64,000 nucleotides of DNA from Halomonas huangheensis (GTDB taxonomy: Bacteria > Pseudomonadota > Gammaproteobacteria > Pseudomonadales > Halomonadaceae). The DNA lies in NCBI RefSeq assembly GCF_001431725.1, contig NZ_CP013106.1:186001-250000 (forward strand), written 5' to 3'. This document shows, piece after piece, positions 27,650-36,768 of this stretch. Positions within the stretch are counted from its first letter, which is position 1. Each line of letters opens with the position of its first letter. Below the pieces are notes generated by a model. That model was not told the DNA's origin. It did not search any database and saw only the letters and a list, made by a program, of their open reading frames with translations. The translations under genes were made by a program, and so were the position numbers.

Positions 27650-29260
27650 ATGGACCTGGTAAGAAGTGTGCTGGTAGTCGCTGCATTGGCGGCGGCCTCA
27701 TCCAGCTATGCACAGGAGCAAGAGTCGGCCGATGATTCTTCGGGGGACTCGTCTGGGCCGCCGAATATTCTCTTTATCTACGGGGATGATATCGGTGTTC
27801 ACAACCTGAGTGCTTACAACCACGGCATCATGGGCTATGAGACACCCAATCTCGACCGGCTCGCCAACGAGGGCGCTTTGTTCACCGATGCCTACGCTCA
27901 GCAGTCATGTACCGCTGGACGGGCCGCTTTCATTCTCGGGCAGCACCCATTCCGTACCGGTCTGCTGACGATAGGGATGCCGGGTGATGATCATGGTATT
28001 CCTGACTGGTCGCCGACCATTGCTGATCTGGCCAAGGAACATGGCTACATGACAGGGCAGTTCGGCAAGAACCATCTGGGCGATCAGGACCAGCACCTGC
28101 CCACCAATCATGGCTTCGATGAGTTCTTCGGCAACCTTTATCACCTCAATGCAGAAGAGGAGCCGGAGGGTTATTACTATCCCAAGGACCCTGCCTTCCG
28201 CGAGAAATATGGCCCTCGTGGTGTCATTCACTCAACGGCTGATGGCGAGATCGAGGATACCGGCCCGCTGACTCGTGAGCGCATGGAAACCGTGGATGAG
28301 GAATTCCTCAGCGCCACCATGGACTTCATGGATCGTGCCCATGAGCAGGATAAACCCTTCTTTGTATGGTTCAACTCAACTCGAATGCACGTCTGGACTC
28401 ACCTGAGGGATGAGTCGGAGGGCACTACGGGTGTTGGCCTCTACCCGGACGGTATGGTCGAACTCGACAACTATATCGGTGAGTTGCTCGATAAACTGGA
28501 CGAGATGGGGGTTGCCGACAACACCGTTGTCGTCTTCTCGTCGGATAACGGCGCCGAGAAGATCACCTGGCCCGATGGTGGTACGACACCGTTCCATGGC
28601 GAGAAGGGGACTACCTGGGAGGGCGGCTTCCGTGTACCGCTGGTGGTACGCTGGCCGGGAGTGATTGAACCTGGCACCAAGTTCAATGACATCATCAGCC
28701 AGGAGGATTGGTTCCCGACGTTTGCTGCCGCGATGGGCGATGACAACATTGTGGAAGAACTGGCCGGTGAAGGCGGAACCAGCCTCAATGGAACCGACTG
28801 GCGTGTTCACCTGGACGGCTACAATATGCTGCCGTGGTTCTCGGGCGAGGTTGAGGAAAGTCCGCGCAACGAGATCTTCTATTTTGATCAGGGCGGTAAT
28901 CTGAATGCCGTGCGCGTTGGTCCATGGAAAGCACACTTCGCTACCCTGGATGGAGCGATCAATACGGCAACTCGGTCGACCCCTGCCTGGCCTCTGGTCA
29001 TCAATCTCAGGGCGGACCCCTATGAAACGGCGTGGAAGGAATCCGGAATGTACGTTCGTTGGTACGCCGAGAACACCATGTGGACCTTCGTGCCTATCCA
29101 GCAGGAGATCCGTGAGTTCTTTGCCACCATTCCCGACTATCCCTACCAGTCTGGTTCTTCGCTGAGTGCTTCCAACCTGGGTTACCAGACGCTGCGTAAT
29201 GAGGACTTGCTGAAGAGACTGCAGGATGTTGAGTCAGTGATGCCTGGCGCACGCCAGTAA
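27650..29260 (+). CDS. Secreted type I sulfatase (arylsulfatase)
   Basis: Hydrolyses sulfate esters. From ATG 27650 (CAGGAG 8 nt upstream) it has 536 residues with a signal peptide ending SSSYAQ, so periplasmic. Metal-site FIYGDDIG near residue 42, the formylglycine site inside QSCTAGRAAF near 88 (C-x-A-x-R rather than the commoner C-x-P-x-R), GKNHLGD near 133, SSDNGAE near 300 and GEKGTTWEGGFRVP near 325. The Cys must be converted to formylglycine by a maturase that is not in the window. A TAXI-type TRAP transporter follows on the same strand. Confidence 0.93.
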   Translation: MDLVRSVLVVAALAAASSSYAQEQESADDSSGDSSGPPNILFIYGDDIGVHNLSAYNHGIMGYETPNLDRLANEGALFTDAYAQQSCTAGRAAFILGQHPFRTGLLTIGMPGDDHGIPDWSPTIADLAKEHGYMTGQFGKNHLGDQDQHLPTNHGFDEFFGNLYHLNAEEEPEGYYYPKDPAFREKYGPRGVIHSTADGEIEDTGPLTRERMETVDEEFLSATMDFMDRAHEQDKPFFVWFNSTRMHVWTHLRDESEGTTGVGLYPDGMVELDNYIGELLDKLDEMGVADNTVVVFSSDNGAEKITWPDGGTTPFHGEKGTTWEGGFRVPLVVRWPGVIEPGTKFNDIISQEDWFPTFAAAMGDDNIVEELAGEGGTSLNGTDWRVHLDGYNMLPWFSGEVEESPRNEIFYFDQGGNLNAVRVGPWKAHFATLDGAINTATRSTPAWPLVINLRADPYETAWKESGMYVRWYAENTMWTFVPIQQEIREFFATIPDYPYQSGSSLSASNLGYQTLRNEDLLKRLQDVESVMPGARQ

Positions 29261-29282
29261 TCCTTTCCTGCTGATGCGAGTA

Positions 29283-29312
29283 GACAGGGCGTGCCTTTCG
29301 GCGCGCCCTGTC
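29283..29312 (+). terminator. Terminator-like hairpin after the sulfatase gene
   Basis: Stem GACAGGGCGTGCC/GGCGCGCCCTGTC (one G-T pair), loop TTTC, 22 nt past the stop. The following U-run is poor, so read-through into the TAXI genes is possible. Confidence 0.7.
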
Positions 29313-29494
29313 TGTTGATGGTAGAGCCTCATCCGTGGCATTGCGGGAGCCTCTGGCATATGCTGGGCACGGATGTATCCTGGTGCGCCCCCTGCGCTGC
29401 CGAGGACTTCCCTGAAAAATCTCACATGACAAGAATTCGGCACCTTCCGTTGTGCCTTCTCGCTCGTTGTGCCTGCTATGGCTGTGGAGACACC

Positions 29495-30460
29495 ATGTTG
29501 CAATTTTTGCGTCTGATGACTGTATCCGGTTTCCTGTTGGGGGCCCTGTCCCTTTCGCTCAATGCCCATGCCGATACTCGCTTGACCTACAAGTCGGCAT
29601 CGGCCGGTACTGCCTACTACCAGATGGGAGTCGAGCTGTCCGAGGCCATCAAGACGGGCACGGAAGGCGACATGACGCTAACGCTGGAAGAAAGTCAGGG
29701 GTCGGTTCAGAACGTCATGGAGGTCATGGCAAGGCAGGGCAACTACGTGTTCACGGCGCCGCCGGGATTGGTCACCAGGGCGCGCGAGGGATCCGGGCCG
29801 TTCGAGAACCGCCAGAATCCTCGCTTTCAGGAAATCCGTGCACTGTTCCCGATTCCATCTCTAACCATGCATTTCGTAGTGGCCGGTGATCAGGATGTAC
29901 TGGCGCTGGATGACCTTACCGGAAAACACCTGTTGATTGGTAAGGGCTCTTTCGGTGCCAGGGAAGCCCAGCGTTATCTGGATCTGTTTGGGCTGACGGA
30001 TGGTGTCGAGGTGGATGATGCCGATGTCGGTAGTGCACCGGATGCGCTCAAGAATGGCCAGATCGATGCCTTTGCCACTGCCAGCTCGTTCCCGGCGCCC
30101 AATGTGATTGAAACTGCAGCCAGCCATGATGTGGGCCTGGTGTCTCTGAGCGACGAACAGGTGGCCGAGACCGGCGCGACGCCTCAGGTGATTCCCGCTG
30201 GTACCTACTCCAGTATTGATGAGGACGTATTGACCACGTCGTTGCCGGTAGTGGCTTACTCGACTACCGCGATGGATGATGATACCGCCTATACCCTGAC
30301 GAAGACTTTCTGGGAGCGTCGTGAAGCGATGGCCGAGAACTCTGGCTGGTGGGGCAGTATCAGCCCTGAAATGCTTGCCAATCTCCAGGGCAAGCTGCAT
30401 CCGGGAGCACTACGCTACTACGATGAAGCCGGTATCGAAGTACCTGATTCCTTGCGCTGA
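29495..30460 (+). CDS. TAXI-family TRAP transporter binding protein
   Basis: Periplasmic ligand-binding protein of the TAXI branch of TRAP transporters. From ATG 29495 (GGAGA 4 nt upstream) it has 321 residues: signal peptide ending NAHA, then the start TYKSASAGTAYYQMGVELSEAI, typical of TAXI proteins (serine and tyrosine near the ligand), QGSVQNVMEVMARQ near 70, LLIGKGSFGAREAQRYL near 150 and DAFATASSFPAP near 190. Followed 87 nt later by the fused permease. Known TAXI ligands include glutamate and 2-oxoglutarate; this one is undetermined. Confidence 0.9.
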   Translation: MLQFLRLMTVSGFLLGALSLSLNAHADTRLTYKSASAGTAYYQMGVELSEAIKTGTEGDMTLTLEESQGSVQNVMEVMARQGNYVFTAPPGLVTRAREGSGPFENRQNPRFQEIRALFPIPSLTMHFVVAGDQDVLALDDLTGKHLLIGKGSFGAREAQRYLDLFGLTDGVEVDDADVGSAPDALKNGQIDAFATASSFPAPNVIETAASHDVGLVSLSDEQVAETGATPQVIPAGTYSSIDEDVLTTSLPVVAYSTTAMDDDTAYTLTKTFWERREAMAENSGWWGSISPEMLANLQGKLHPGALRYYDEAGIEVPDSLR

Positions 30461-30547
30461 GCCTTGGCTGATGGGCATGGCTGTTAGTACTTTGCTGTTA
30501 AGCGCGCTGAATAGCGTGATTCCCCCGATTCTGCTGTGTAATCTTCA

Positions 30548-32386
30548 ATGAGTATATCGTCAACGAAACCTTCGTCCTCTGCATCTACACCGGCAGAGGG
30601 CGCGGCCGGTGCTATATCGCTGCGCTGGCCTTGGGTATTGCTGGGGGCAACCTCGGTCATCTTTCATCTCGGGCTGATCTTCCATGGCCTGACACCGGCT
30701 TTGGTCAGTCGTCCACTGCATATGGCGCTGATCCTGCCCTGGGTGCTGGTGTTCGCTGCACGTACGCGCTGGCAGCGTATCAGCGGTGCGCTACTCACTG
30801 TGTTGGGCGTTGCTGCCTGTCTGTGGATTGCCTTTCACGAGGGGTCGCTGTCCGACCAGTATGGCTTTATCGATACGCCGCTGCAGATGGCGATGGGTGT
30901 GCTGTTGATCGTGGCCGCGCTGGAAGCGGCGCGGCGTGCCATTGGCTGGCCGCTGCCGCTGGTTACGCTGGTGGCGTTGGCCTATGGTGTGTTCGGTCAA
31001 TATGTACCCGGTGAGTTTGGCCACCCGGGGTTGCCGATGGCAAGTTTTGTCGGTTCGCTGACCATTGCCGAAGGTGGTCTATGGGGTGAACTGACTGCTG
31101 TCAGCGTGGGGGTGGTGGCGATCTTCGTGATCTTTGGCGCCGTGCTCAACGCTGGTGAGGCCGGAAAGGGCTTCATGAATCTGGCTGGTGCCATGGCCGG
31201 ACGCTTGACTGGTGGTGGCGCCAAGGTATCGGTGATCTCGTCGGCCTTGATGGGCTCGATCTCCGGCTCAGCCTCGGCCAATGTCGCGTCCACTGGCGCG
31301 ATTACCATTCCGTCGATGGCTCGGTTGGGATATCCGCGTTCGCTGGCGGCGGCGGTGGAAGCCGTGGCTTCCTCTGGCGGGCAGATCATGCCACCACTGA
31401 TGGGGGCCGGTGCCTTTGTCATGGTTGAGCTGACCGGCACACCCTATACCGAGATCATGGCGGCGGCCCTGTTACCGGCGTTTCTCTACTTCGCCGCGGT
31501 CTGGGTCGGCATCAATGCCTTCGCGACACGACATGACCTGCGGCCCGTGGCGGTGGAGGATCGTCCACCGATGCGTGAGGTGGTAATGACGGCGCTGTTC
31601 TTCGCCGTCCCCTTTGCGGTGCTGTTGGAACGTATCTTTCATGCGGGCAATACGCCGCAGTATGCCGCCAGTGTGGCGATCTTCGCCGGTGTGGCGCTGC
31701 TGTTGCTCAATGCTCGACTGGAAGTCTCGGGGCGAGAGTTCCTGTCACGGCTGATGGAAGCGATGGTCACCGCCGGGCGTCAGATTGCCACCATTGGGGC
31801 GATTATTCTGTGTGCCTCACTGGTTATCGGCGTACTGGCGCTGACCGGATTGGGTGTCAAGGTCACCTCGGGGATCCTGGCGTTGTCCGGCGGTGCCTTG
31901 TGGCCGGCACTATTGCTTACCGCTCTGGCCTGCTTGATCCTCGGCATGGAAGTGCCGACCACTGCCGCTTATGTGATCTGTGTCTCGGTGGCCGGCCCGG
32001 CGCTGACAGAGCTGGGCTTGCCGCTGCTCAGTGCACACCTGTTTGTTTTCTGGTTTGCGTTGCTGTCGACCATTACTCCGCCTGTGTGTGGGGCGGTGTT
32101 TATCGCTGCGGGCATGGCCGATGTGAATTGGTTGAAGGTAGCGGCACGGGCCATGGCATTGGGTGTTGGCCTGTACGTGATTCCATTGGCGATGGTCGCG
32201 CATCCGGAGTTGCTGGCCCTGGGCGAGCAGCCATTGCAGGCGGTCGTCACCGGTATCGTGATACTCGGGGGGCTGACGGCGCTGTCCTTCGGCTTGATTG
32301 CGCGTATCCATGCAGTGGTGCGGCTGGCGCTGGTGGCACTTGGGCTGGCGGTGATCCTTGGGCCCTGGCAGGGGGTGATTGGCTGA
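30548..32386 (+). CDS. TRAP transporter fused permease (4TM-12TM)
   Basis: Single-chain fusion of the small and large TRAP permease subunits, as is usual for TAXI systems. 612 residues, hydrophobic almost throughout: DctQ-like N-terminal helices (residues 25-125), then the DctM-like part with VSVGVVAIFVIFGAVLNAG near 185, SSALMGSISGSASANVASTGA near 230 and SSGGQIMPPLMGAGAFVMVE near 275, a second repeat with LGMEVPTTAAYVI near 460 and STITPPVCGAVF near 505. Together with the upstream TAXI protein it forms a complete transporter. Confidence 0.95.
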   Translation: MSISSTKPSSSASTPAEGAAGAISLRWPWVLLGATSVIFHLGLIFHGLTPALVSRPLHMALILPWVLVFAARTRWQRISGALLTVLGVAACLWIAFHEGSLSDQYGFIDTPLQMAMGVLLIVAALEAARRAIGWPLPLVTLVALAYGVFGQYVPGEFGHPGLPMASFVGSLTIAEGGLWGELTAVSVGVVAIFVIFGAVLNAGEAGKGFMNLAGAMAGRLTGGGAKVSVISSALMGSISGSASANVASTGAITIPSMARLGYPRSLAAAVEAVASSGGQIMPPLMGAGAFVMVELTGTPYTEIMAAALLPAFLYFAAVWVGINAFATRHDLRPVAVEDRPPMREVVMTALFFAVPFAVLLERIFHAGNTPQYAASVAIFAGVALLLLNARLEVSGREFLSRLMEAMVTAGRQIATIGAIILCASLVIGVLALTGLGVKVTSGILALSGGALWPALLLTALACLILGMEVPTTAAYVICVSVAGPALTELGLPLLSAHLFVFWFALLSTITPPVCGAVFIAAGMADVNWLKVAARAMALGVGLYVIPLAMVAHPELLALGEQPLQAVVTGIVILGGLTALSFGLIARIHAVVRLALVALGLAVILGPWQGVIG

Positions 32387-32407
32387 CCATCGTCATTTTC
32401 CACCCGA

Positions 32408-33025
32408 CTACTTATCCTGACCGCGGCTGATTGCAAAATGCCGGGTCAGGGTGGTGCTGTAATTCAATATCAATGGGTTGCTGGGTTGTCGCGGTGAGCT
32501 GCCATCGGTCAGCGGTCGTGACGCGTACAGTACCCAGACATCCAGCGCCGGGCCAAGCTGCTGTAGACAGGTCAGCTCGTCGGCGTGTGTGCTCAGGGCA
32601 TCTGCCGCGACGATGGCAGCGTCGGCCTCGCCGGCACGCAGCCGGGTCAGCGCTTCGACAATGGTCGCGGCGTCGATTTCCTGCCAATCACTCAGATCGG
32701 TGTAAAAGCGGGTCGCCGGTTGACGCAACACGCTGCGTGGCGATGTGACGTCACATCTAGCGACGAGGGCCAGTGGACGGCTGGGGGCAATGAAGGTATC
32801 CACCGGCCAGGCACGGTGCATGAACTGCCCGACACAGTCCGCGTGGCTGAAATGCGCACTGACCTGGAGTAGGTAGTCGTAATGTCCCGCGACCAGGGCG
32901 GAAAACGCACTCGGAAAGTCATCGATCAAGCTGACATGGCTGTCCGTGAGGTCACGTGCCTCCAGGTAGCGTGACAGCACCAGCGCGTGATTGCTGTCTG
33001 CGGGGCCGAGGGTAGCAAAGTGCAT
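32408..33025 (-). CDS. Prephenate dehydratase/BacA-like binding-fold protein
   Basis: 205 residues, no signal peptide or membrane segment. The start MHFATLGPADSNHALVLSRYL resembles the TLGPEGT-type start of prephenate dehydratase catalytic domains, and length plus layout (no ACT domain; RPLALVARCDV mid-region; GEADAAIVAADALSTH near residue 145) recall the 204-residue bacilysin protein BacA and related type 2 periplasmic-binding-fold proteins. Key prephenate dehydratase catalytic motifs are not evident, so activity is unknown. It starts 2 nt after the stop of the dipeptidase gene: last gene of the leftward TRAP-dipeptidase operon. Confidence 0.55.
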   Translation of the reverse strand: MHFATLGPADSNHALVLSRYLEARDLTDSHVSLIDDFPSAFSALVAGHYDYLLQVSAHFSHADCVGQFMHRAWPVDTFIAPSRPLALVARCDVTSPRSVLRQPATRFYTDLSDWQEIDAATIVEALTRLRAGEADAAIVAADALSTHADELTCLQQLGPALDVWVLYASRPLTDGSSPRQPSNPLILNYSTTLTRHFAISRGQDK

Positions 33026-33027
33026 CG

Positions 33028-33837
33028 TCAGACTCCGTAACGCTCGTCGGTGGGGGAATCGGCCCGTCCGAACTGACGCTTCCAGCGGTTGGCGACAGTA
33101 TCCGGCTCGGCCGGACCATAGAGAGCACTTTCCCGCCCACTATACCAGGCCCAGAGCTGGTCGCCGAAATCGAAGTGCCACCACTCGCTGGGCAGGTTGG
33201 TGAACCCCTGCGCCAGCATGCTGTGGTAGAGCAGGCGCCTGTTGTCGCGGGCGATGATCTGCTCGGCGCTGAGGTTGAGGCGCTCTTCAAAAGTGGCTGT
33301 GTGGGATATCTGACTGGCTTCATCGAATGTCGACCCCATATCCAGTGGCAGGCCATCAGCATCACATAGGGTGACATCCACGGCACCGCCGGTCAGATGG
33401 GGGCTCGGGGCGTCGGCTGCGGTGCTGGGGAGCGAAACGAACTCTCGTGTGCGTTCGAGCAATTCAGCTTCGCTGATGCCTGGCTCTGCTTCGCTGATCG
33501 TCGTCGACAGCGTCTCGAACAGGTATTGCTGTACTCGCCATGGACGCCAGCCATCCAGCACCAGCAGCGTCAGCCCTGAAGGTAAGGCGCGTGCAACTGC
33601 CAACAGTCGTCGGTAGACCTCTTCACGTACATAACACTCATGAACGGCGCCGGGGACTTCCATGCGGGCGTAGGCTGGATACACGCGCACCGGCATGGGC
33701 GCGAGACTCATTGGCACCAGAGGTTGCGGGAGTGCTGCGATGGCGATCAGTCCAAGCTGTGTCCAGTCTGGTTCAGGAAGTTTGGGGATGGCCTGCTGGC
33801 GCAGATCAGTGGTGGAGGTTTGGGGCATGGCGGTCAT
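33028..33837 (-). CDS. D-alanyl-D-alanine dipeptidase (VanX/DdpX family, M15D)
   Basis: Zinc dipeptidase splitting D-Ala-D-Ala or similar dipeptides. From ATG 33837, overlapping the dctM stop (ATGA), it has 269 residues. Visible active-site motifs: DGWRPWRVQ near residue 95 (catalytic Arg), SPHLTGGAVDVTL near 150, fitting SxHxxGxAxD for zinc binding, and SEWWHFDF near 215 with the general-base Glu and third zinc ligand His. No signal peptide, so cytoplasmic, like DdpX. The link to a TRAP importer suggests a dipeptide or cell-wall fragment is taken up and then cleaved. Confidence 0.9.
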   Translation of the reverse strand: MTAMPQTSTTDLRQQAIPKLPEPDWTQLGLIAIAALPQPLVPMSLAPMPVRVYPAYARMEVPGAVHECYVREEVYRRLLAVARALPSGLTLLVLDGWRPWRVQQYLFETLSTTISEAEPGISEAELLERTREFVSLPSTAADAPSPHLTGGAVDVTLCDADGLPLDMGSTFDEASQISHTATFEERLNLSAEQIIARDNRRLLYHSMLAQGFTNLPSEWWHFDFGDQLWAWYSGRESALYGPAEPDTVANRWKRQFGRADSPTDERYGV

Positions 33838-35111
33838 CCCAGCAGGTTGGGCAGCCACAGCGTCAGTTGCGGCATCAGAATCAGCGCGACCAACACCAGT
33901 AGTGCGGTCACTACAAAAGGCCAGATGGTGCGGAACAGTGCAGTGATCTCCAGACGGCTGATGGCTGCGGCGACGAACACGCAGGCACCCATCGGTGGAG
34001 TGATCAAGGCGATGGTTATGTTGAGTGTAATGATGATACCCAGGTGGACCGGGTCAATGCCCGCCATCGTTGCCACCGGGATGAAGATCGGTGTCAGTAG
34101 CATCAACGCTGACACTTCCTCCATGAACATTCCAGTGACAAAGGTGATGGCGCTGAGCAGCAACAGTACCACGATAGGTTGATCGACCCATGGTGACAGC
34201 AGTGCCACGAACTGGCTGGGTACCTGAGCATAGGACAGCAACCAACTGACCGTACTCGACGCAGCCATGATCACGAAGATGGCAGCAGTCAGTCGTGTGG
34301 TGTCGATAATGGCTCGCCACACTCCAGCACCGCGCAATGAGCCTATGGCGATACCATAGAGCGCGACGTACAGCGTGGTCAGCGCGCCGGATTCGGTCGG
34401 TGTCACCATCCCCATGACGATACCGGCGACGATAATGAAAGGTGCCACCAGCGCGGGAAGTGCCTGCCAACTGGCGGTGGCAAGTTGTCTGGCATTGGGC
34501 AGCCCGCCACTGCGAGGTAACCGGTGGCGTCTGGCGTAGATCGCGTTCATGGCCATGAACGCCAGGCCGAGTAGCAGGCCGGGAATCACGCCCGCCAGGA
34601 AAAGATCACCGACCGAGGTGTTGGTCAGGGAAGCATAGAGAATCATGAAGATGCTGGGGGGGATGATTGGGCCGATCAATGAACTTCCGGCGGTCAGCCC
34701 GGCAGAGAAGGCGGTGGAATAGCCCTCCTTGCGCATCGCGGGAATCAGCAGCGAGCCCAGCGCGGAGGTGTCTGCCACCGCTGACCCGTTGACCCCGGCA
34801 AAGAACACGCTTGATACCACATTGACGTGGCCCATACCCCCACGCAGTTGGCCGACCAGCAATCGGGCGAGTGCCATCAGACGGTCGGTCAGTTGGCTGG
34901 CGTTCATCAGGTTGCCGGCGAGGATGAACAGCGGGATCGCCATCAACGAATAGGCATCGATACCGCCGAAGAACTGTTGCGGCATCATGCGTGGAATCAT
35001 GCTCGAATCGACGAACAGGAACCCGACCACAGCGGTGGCCAGCAGCACGATGAACAGCGGCAACCCCAGCAGGACATGGATCATGAACACGGCAAGCATG
35101 GCCAGGGTCAT
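33834..35111 (-). CDS. dctM: TRAP transporter large permease (DctM)
   Basis: 425 residues, the standard DctM length, about twelve membrane helices. Diagnostic loops: FGGIDAYSLMAIPLFILAGNLMN near residue 50, NVVSSVFFAGVNGSAVADTSALGS near 98, GLTAGSSLIGPIIPPSIFMILYAS near 140 and ITPPMGACVFVAAAIS near 380. It overlaps both neighbours by 4 bases: dctQ before it and the dipeptidase gene after it. Belongs to the second complete TRAP system of the window. Confidence 0.96.
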   Translation of the reverse strand: MTLAMLAVFMIHVLLGLPLFIVLLATAVVGFLFVDSSMIPRMMPQQFFGGIDAYSLMAIPLFILAGNLMNASQLTDRLMALARLLVGQLRGGMGHVNVVSSVFFAGVNGSAVADTSALGSLLIPAMRKEGYSTAFSAGLTAGSSLIGPIIPPSIFMILYASLTNTSVGDLFLAGVIPGLLLGLAFMAMNAIYARRHRLPRSGGLPNARQLATASWQALPALVAPFIIVAGIVMGMVTPTESGALTTLYVALYGIAIGSLRGAGVWRAIIDTTRLTAAIFVIMAASSTVSWLLSYAQVPSQFVALLSPWVDQPIVVLLLLSAITFVTGMFMEEVSALMLLTPIFIPVATMAGIDPVHLGIIITLNITIALITPPMGACVFVAAAISRLEITALFRTIWPFVVTALLVLVALILMPQLTLWLPNLLG

Positions 35112-35665
35112 GGACGGTCATCCTCAGCGACATTCCTGTCGGTCGAGCCGGTATTTGCCTCGACAGCGCTTTCCTCGAGCGTTGGTAGGGCGCGCGGCCC
35201 ATGACAGATGACCATCAGTGCCAGCAGCGAAAAGCCGATCGGAACCGACATGACGGGGATCGAGCGGCTGATTCCCAGGCCTTGACTGGTGAACATGGCG
35301 ACCGACTGAGCATAGTGGTAACTGAACCAGGCGCCGCCTACCGCCAGCACCAGCGTCAATAACCATTGATACCACAGCAGTAGAGTCAGCAATGACTGAG
35401 GGAGCAGCCGCTCGATCAGTGCGACGCGCATGTGTCGACCTTCGACCCACACTGTTCCCATGGCCAGCATGACGCAGCCGATGATCAGAAAGCGTGCCAG
35501 TTCGTCCGTCCAGATCGGGGCACCCCCGGCAATATAGCGCATGAATACGCCATACAGCATCGCCGTCAGGTCGATAGCCAACAGAGCACCCGCCAGCCCA
35601 ATACTGAGCCGGCGAATGTGATGTATCAGACCAGTGGGTATCAGGTGAGAGGGTATCAGCGGCAT
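35108..35665 (-). CDS. dctQ: TRAP transporter small permease (DctQ)
   Basis: 185 residues with four hydrophobic segments and the DctQ motif at the second helix, VMLAMGTVWVEGRHMRVALI (about residues 70-90). It lies 65 nt after dctP and overlaps dctM by 4 bases. The acidic C-terminal tail (after residue 160) has no recognisable function. Start is taken as the ATG at 35665; no strong ribosome site decides it. Confidence 0.9.
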   Translation of the reverse strand: MPLIPSHLIPTGLIHHIRRLSIGLAGALLAIDLTAMLYGVFMRYIAGGAPIWTDELARFLIIGCVMLAMGTVWVEGRHMRVALIERLLPQSLLTLLLWYQWLLTLVLAVGGAWFSYHYAQSVAMFTSQGLGISRSIPVMSVPIGFSLLALMVICHGPRALPTLEESAVEANTGSTDRNVAEDDRP

Positions 35666-35730
35666 CCAGGCGCTCGCGGCTACGGCAGTAATGACGATGA
35701 GTGAGGCTGAGCCTCACTCCAGGTCAGTCA

Positions 35731-36768
35731 TCAATCGATGGTGCTTTTGCTGTGTTGCACCTCATAACCGGCATCCTCGAGCGCCATATCGATGAATTGC
35801 TGCTCGATGTTCTGATCGACCAGCCAGTCAAGATAGGCGGGCTGTGCCTGCAGGCGGAAGGCTTCCAGCTGTTCCGGTGTCGGACGGATAACCTGCATGC
35901 CCTGCTGTTCAAGGAAGGTGATGCGCTCATTGACCTTGGCCTCGTTGTATTCACGGGCCATCTGGTTGGCTTCGGCAACGGCATCGAGGACAGCGGCCCG
36001 AGTCTGCTCATCCCAGCCATCGATCATCGTCGAGTTGCCGACGAGGAACTGATCCGAGTACTGGATATTGGCCAGTGTCAGGTAGTTCTGCACCTCCTGC
36101 AGACTGCCGAGAATGATATACATCGGCGGATTCATCTGGCCGTCGGCGACGCCGGTCTTGAGCGCCATGTAAACTTCGGTCCATGGAATGGGTGTGCCGG
36201 AAGCTCCGAAGGCTTCATACAGCGCGACCTGGCTAGGGTCCATGGCGCGGAAACGCAGGCCCTCGAAGTCTTCGGGAGCAGTAATCGGACGCTTGTTGTT
36301 GGTGAAGGCGAGGAAGCCGCCTTCCTCGACCACCGCCAGCATATCCAGCCCTGCACGGCCACGTAGTTCTTCGCTTACGGCTGTCCAATATTCGCCTTCA
36401 TCGAAGAATTGACGAGCTGCCGCAAAGTTCTCGAACATGAAGGGAATGGCACTGACGAAAACCTCCGGCAGGATCGGTGACATACCGGCGAACGAAGCAA
36501 TGTTCAGGCTCGGGGTTGCCATGGTTTGTTCCATGCGCTCCTGTTCTTCGCCCAGCATGCTGTTGGGATACAGCTTTAGTTCGATCTCTCCGCCGGTCTT
36601 CTCGGCAACCAGACGTTGAAGATTGGTGGCAAAGACATGCACTGCATTCTTTTCCGGATCCGGCGCACCGTTATAGCTCAGGTTAATGGTAGTGGCCGCC
36701 TGCGCTGCAGAGGCAAGGGCCGTCAGGGCAATGGCAGAAGCCAGAACAAGAGTGCGCAGAACCGTCAT
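35731..36768 (-). CDS. dctP: TRAP transporter substrate-binding protein (DctP)
   Basis: Periplasmic binding protein of 345 residues: signal peptide ending ASAAQAA, then INLSYNGAPDPEKNAVHVFA, ELKLYPNSMLGEEQERMEQ near 62, FEGLRFRAMDPS near 165 with the conserved Arg that binds carboxylates, and TEVYMALKTGVADGQMNP near 200. A GAGGAG ribosome site precedes the ATG. First gene of the leftward dctP-dctQ-dctM-dipeptidase-BacA-like operon. The conserved Arg implies a carboxylate-bearing ligand, which would suit a dipeptide, but the family mostly binds organic acids. Confidence 0.93.
   Translation of the reverse strand: MTVLRTLVLASAIALTALASAAQAATTINLSYNGAPDPEKNAVHVFATNLQRLVAEKTGGEIELKLYPNSMLGEEQERMEQTMATPSLNIASFAGMSPILPEVFVSAIPFMFENFAAARQFFDEGEYWTAVSEELRGRAGLDMLAVVEEGGFLAFTNNKRPITAPEDFEGLRFRAMDPSQVALYEAFGASGTPIPWTEVYMALKTGVADGQMNPPMYIILGSLQEVQNYLTLANIQYSDQFLVGNSTMIDGWDEQTRAAVLDAVAEANQMAREYNEAKVNERITFLEQQGMQVIRPTPEQLEAFRLQAQPAYLDWLVDQNIEQQFIDMALEDAGYEVQHSKSTID

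Noticed and set aside
27445..27735. 96-codon frame between azoR and the sulfatase gene
   Set aside because: It overlaps the sulfatase signal-peptide region in another frame and has no similarity.
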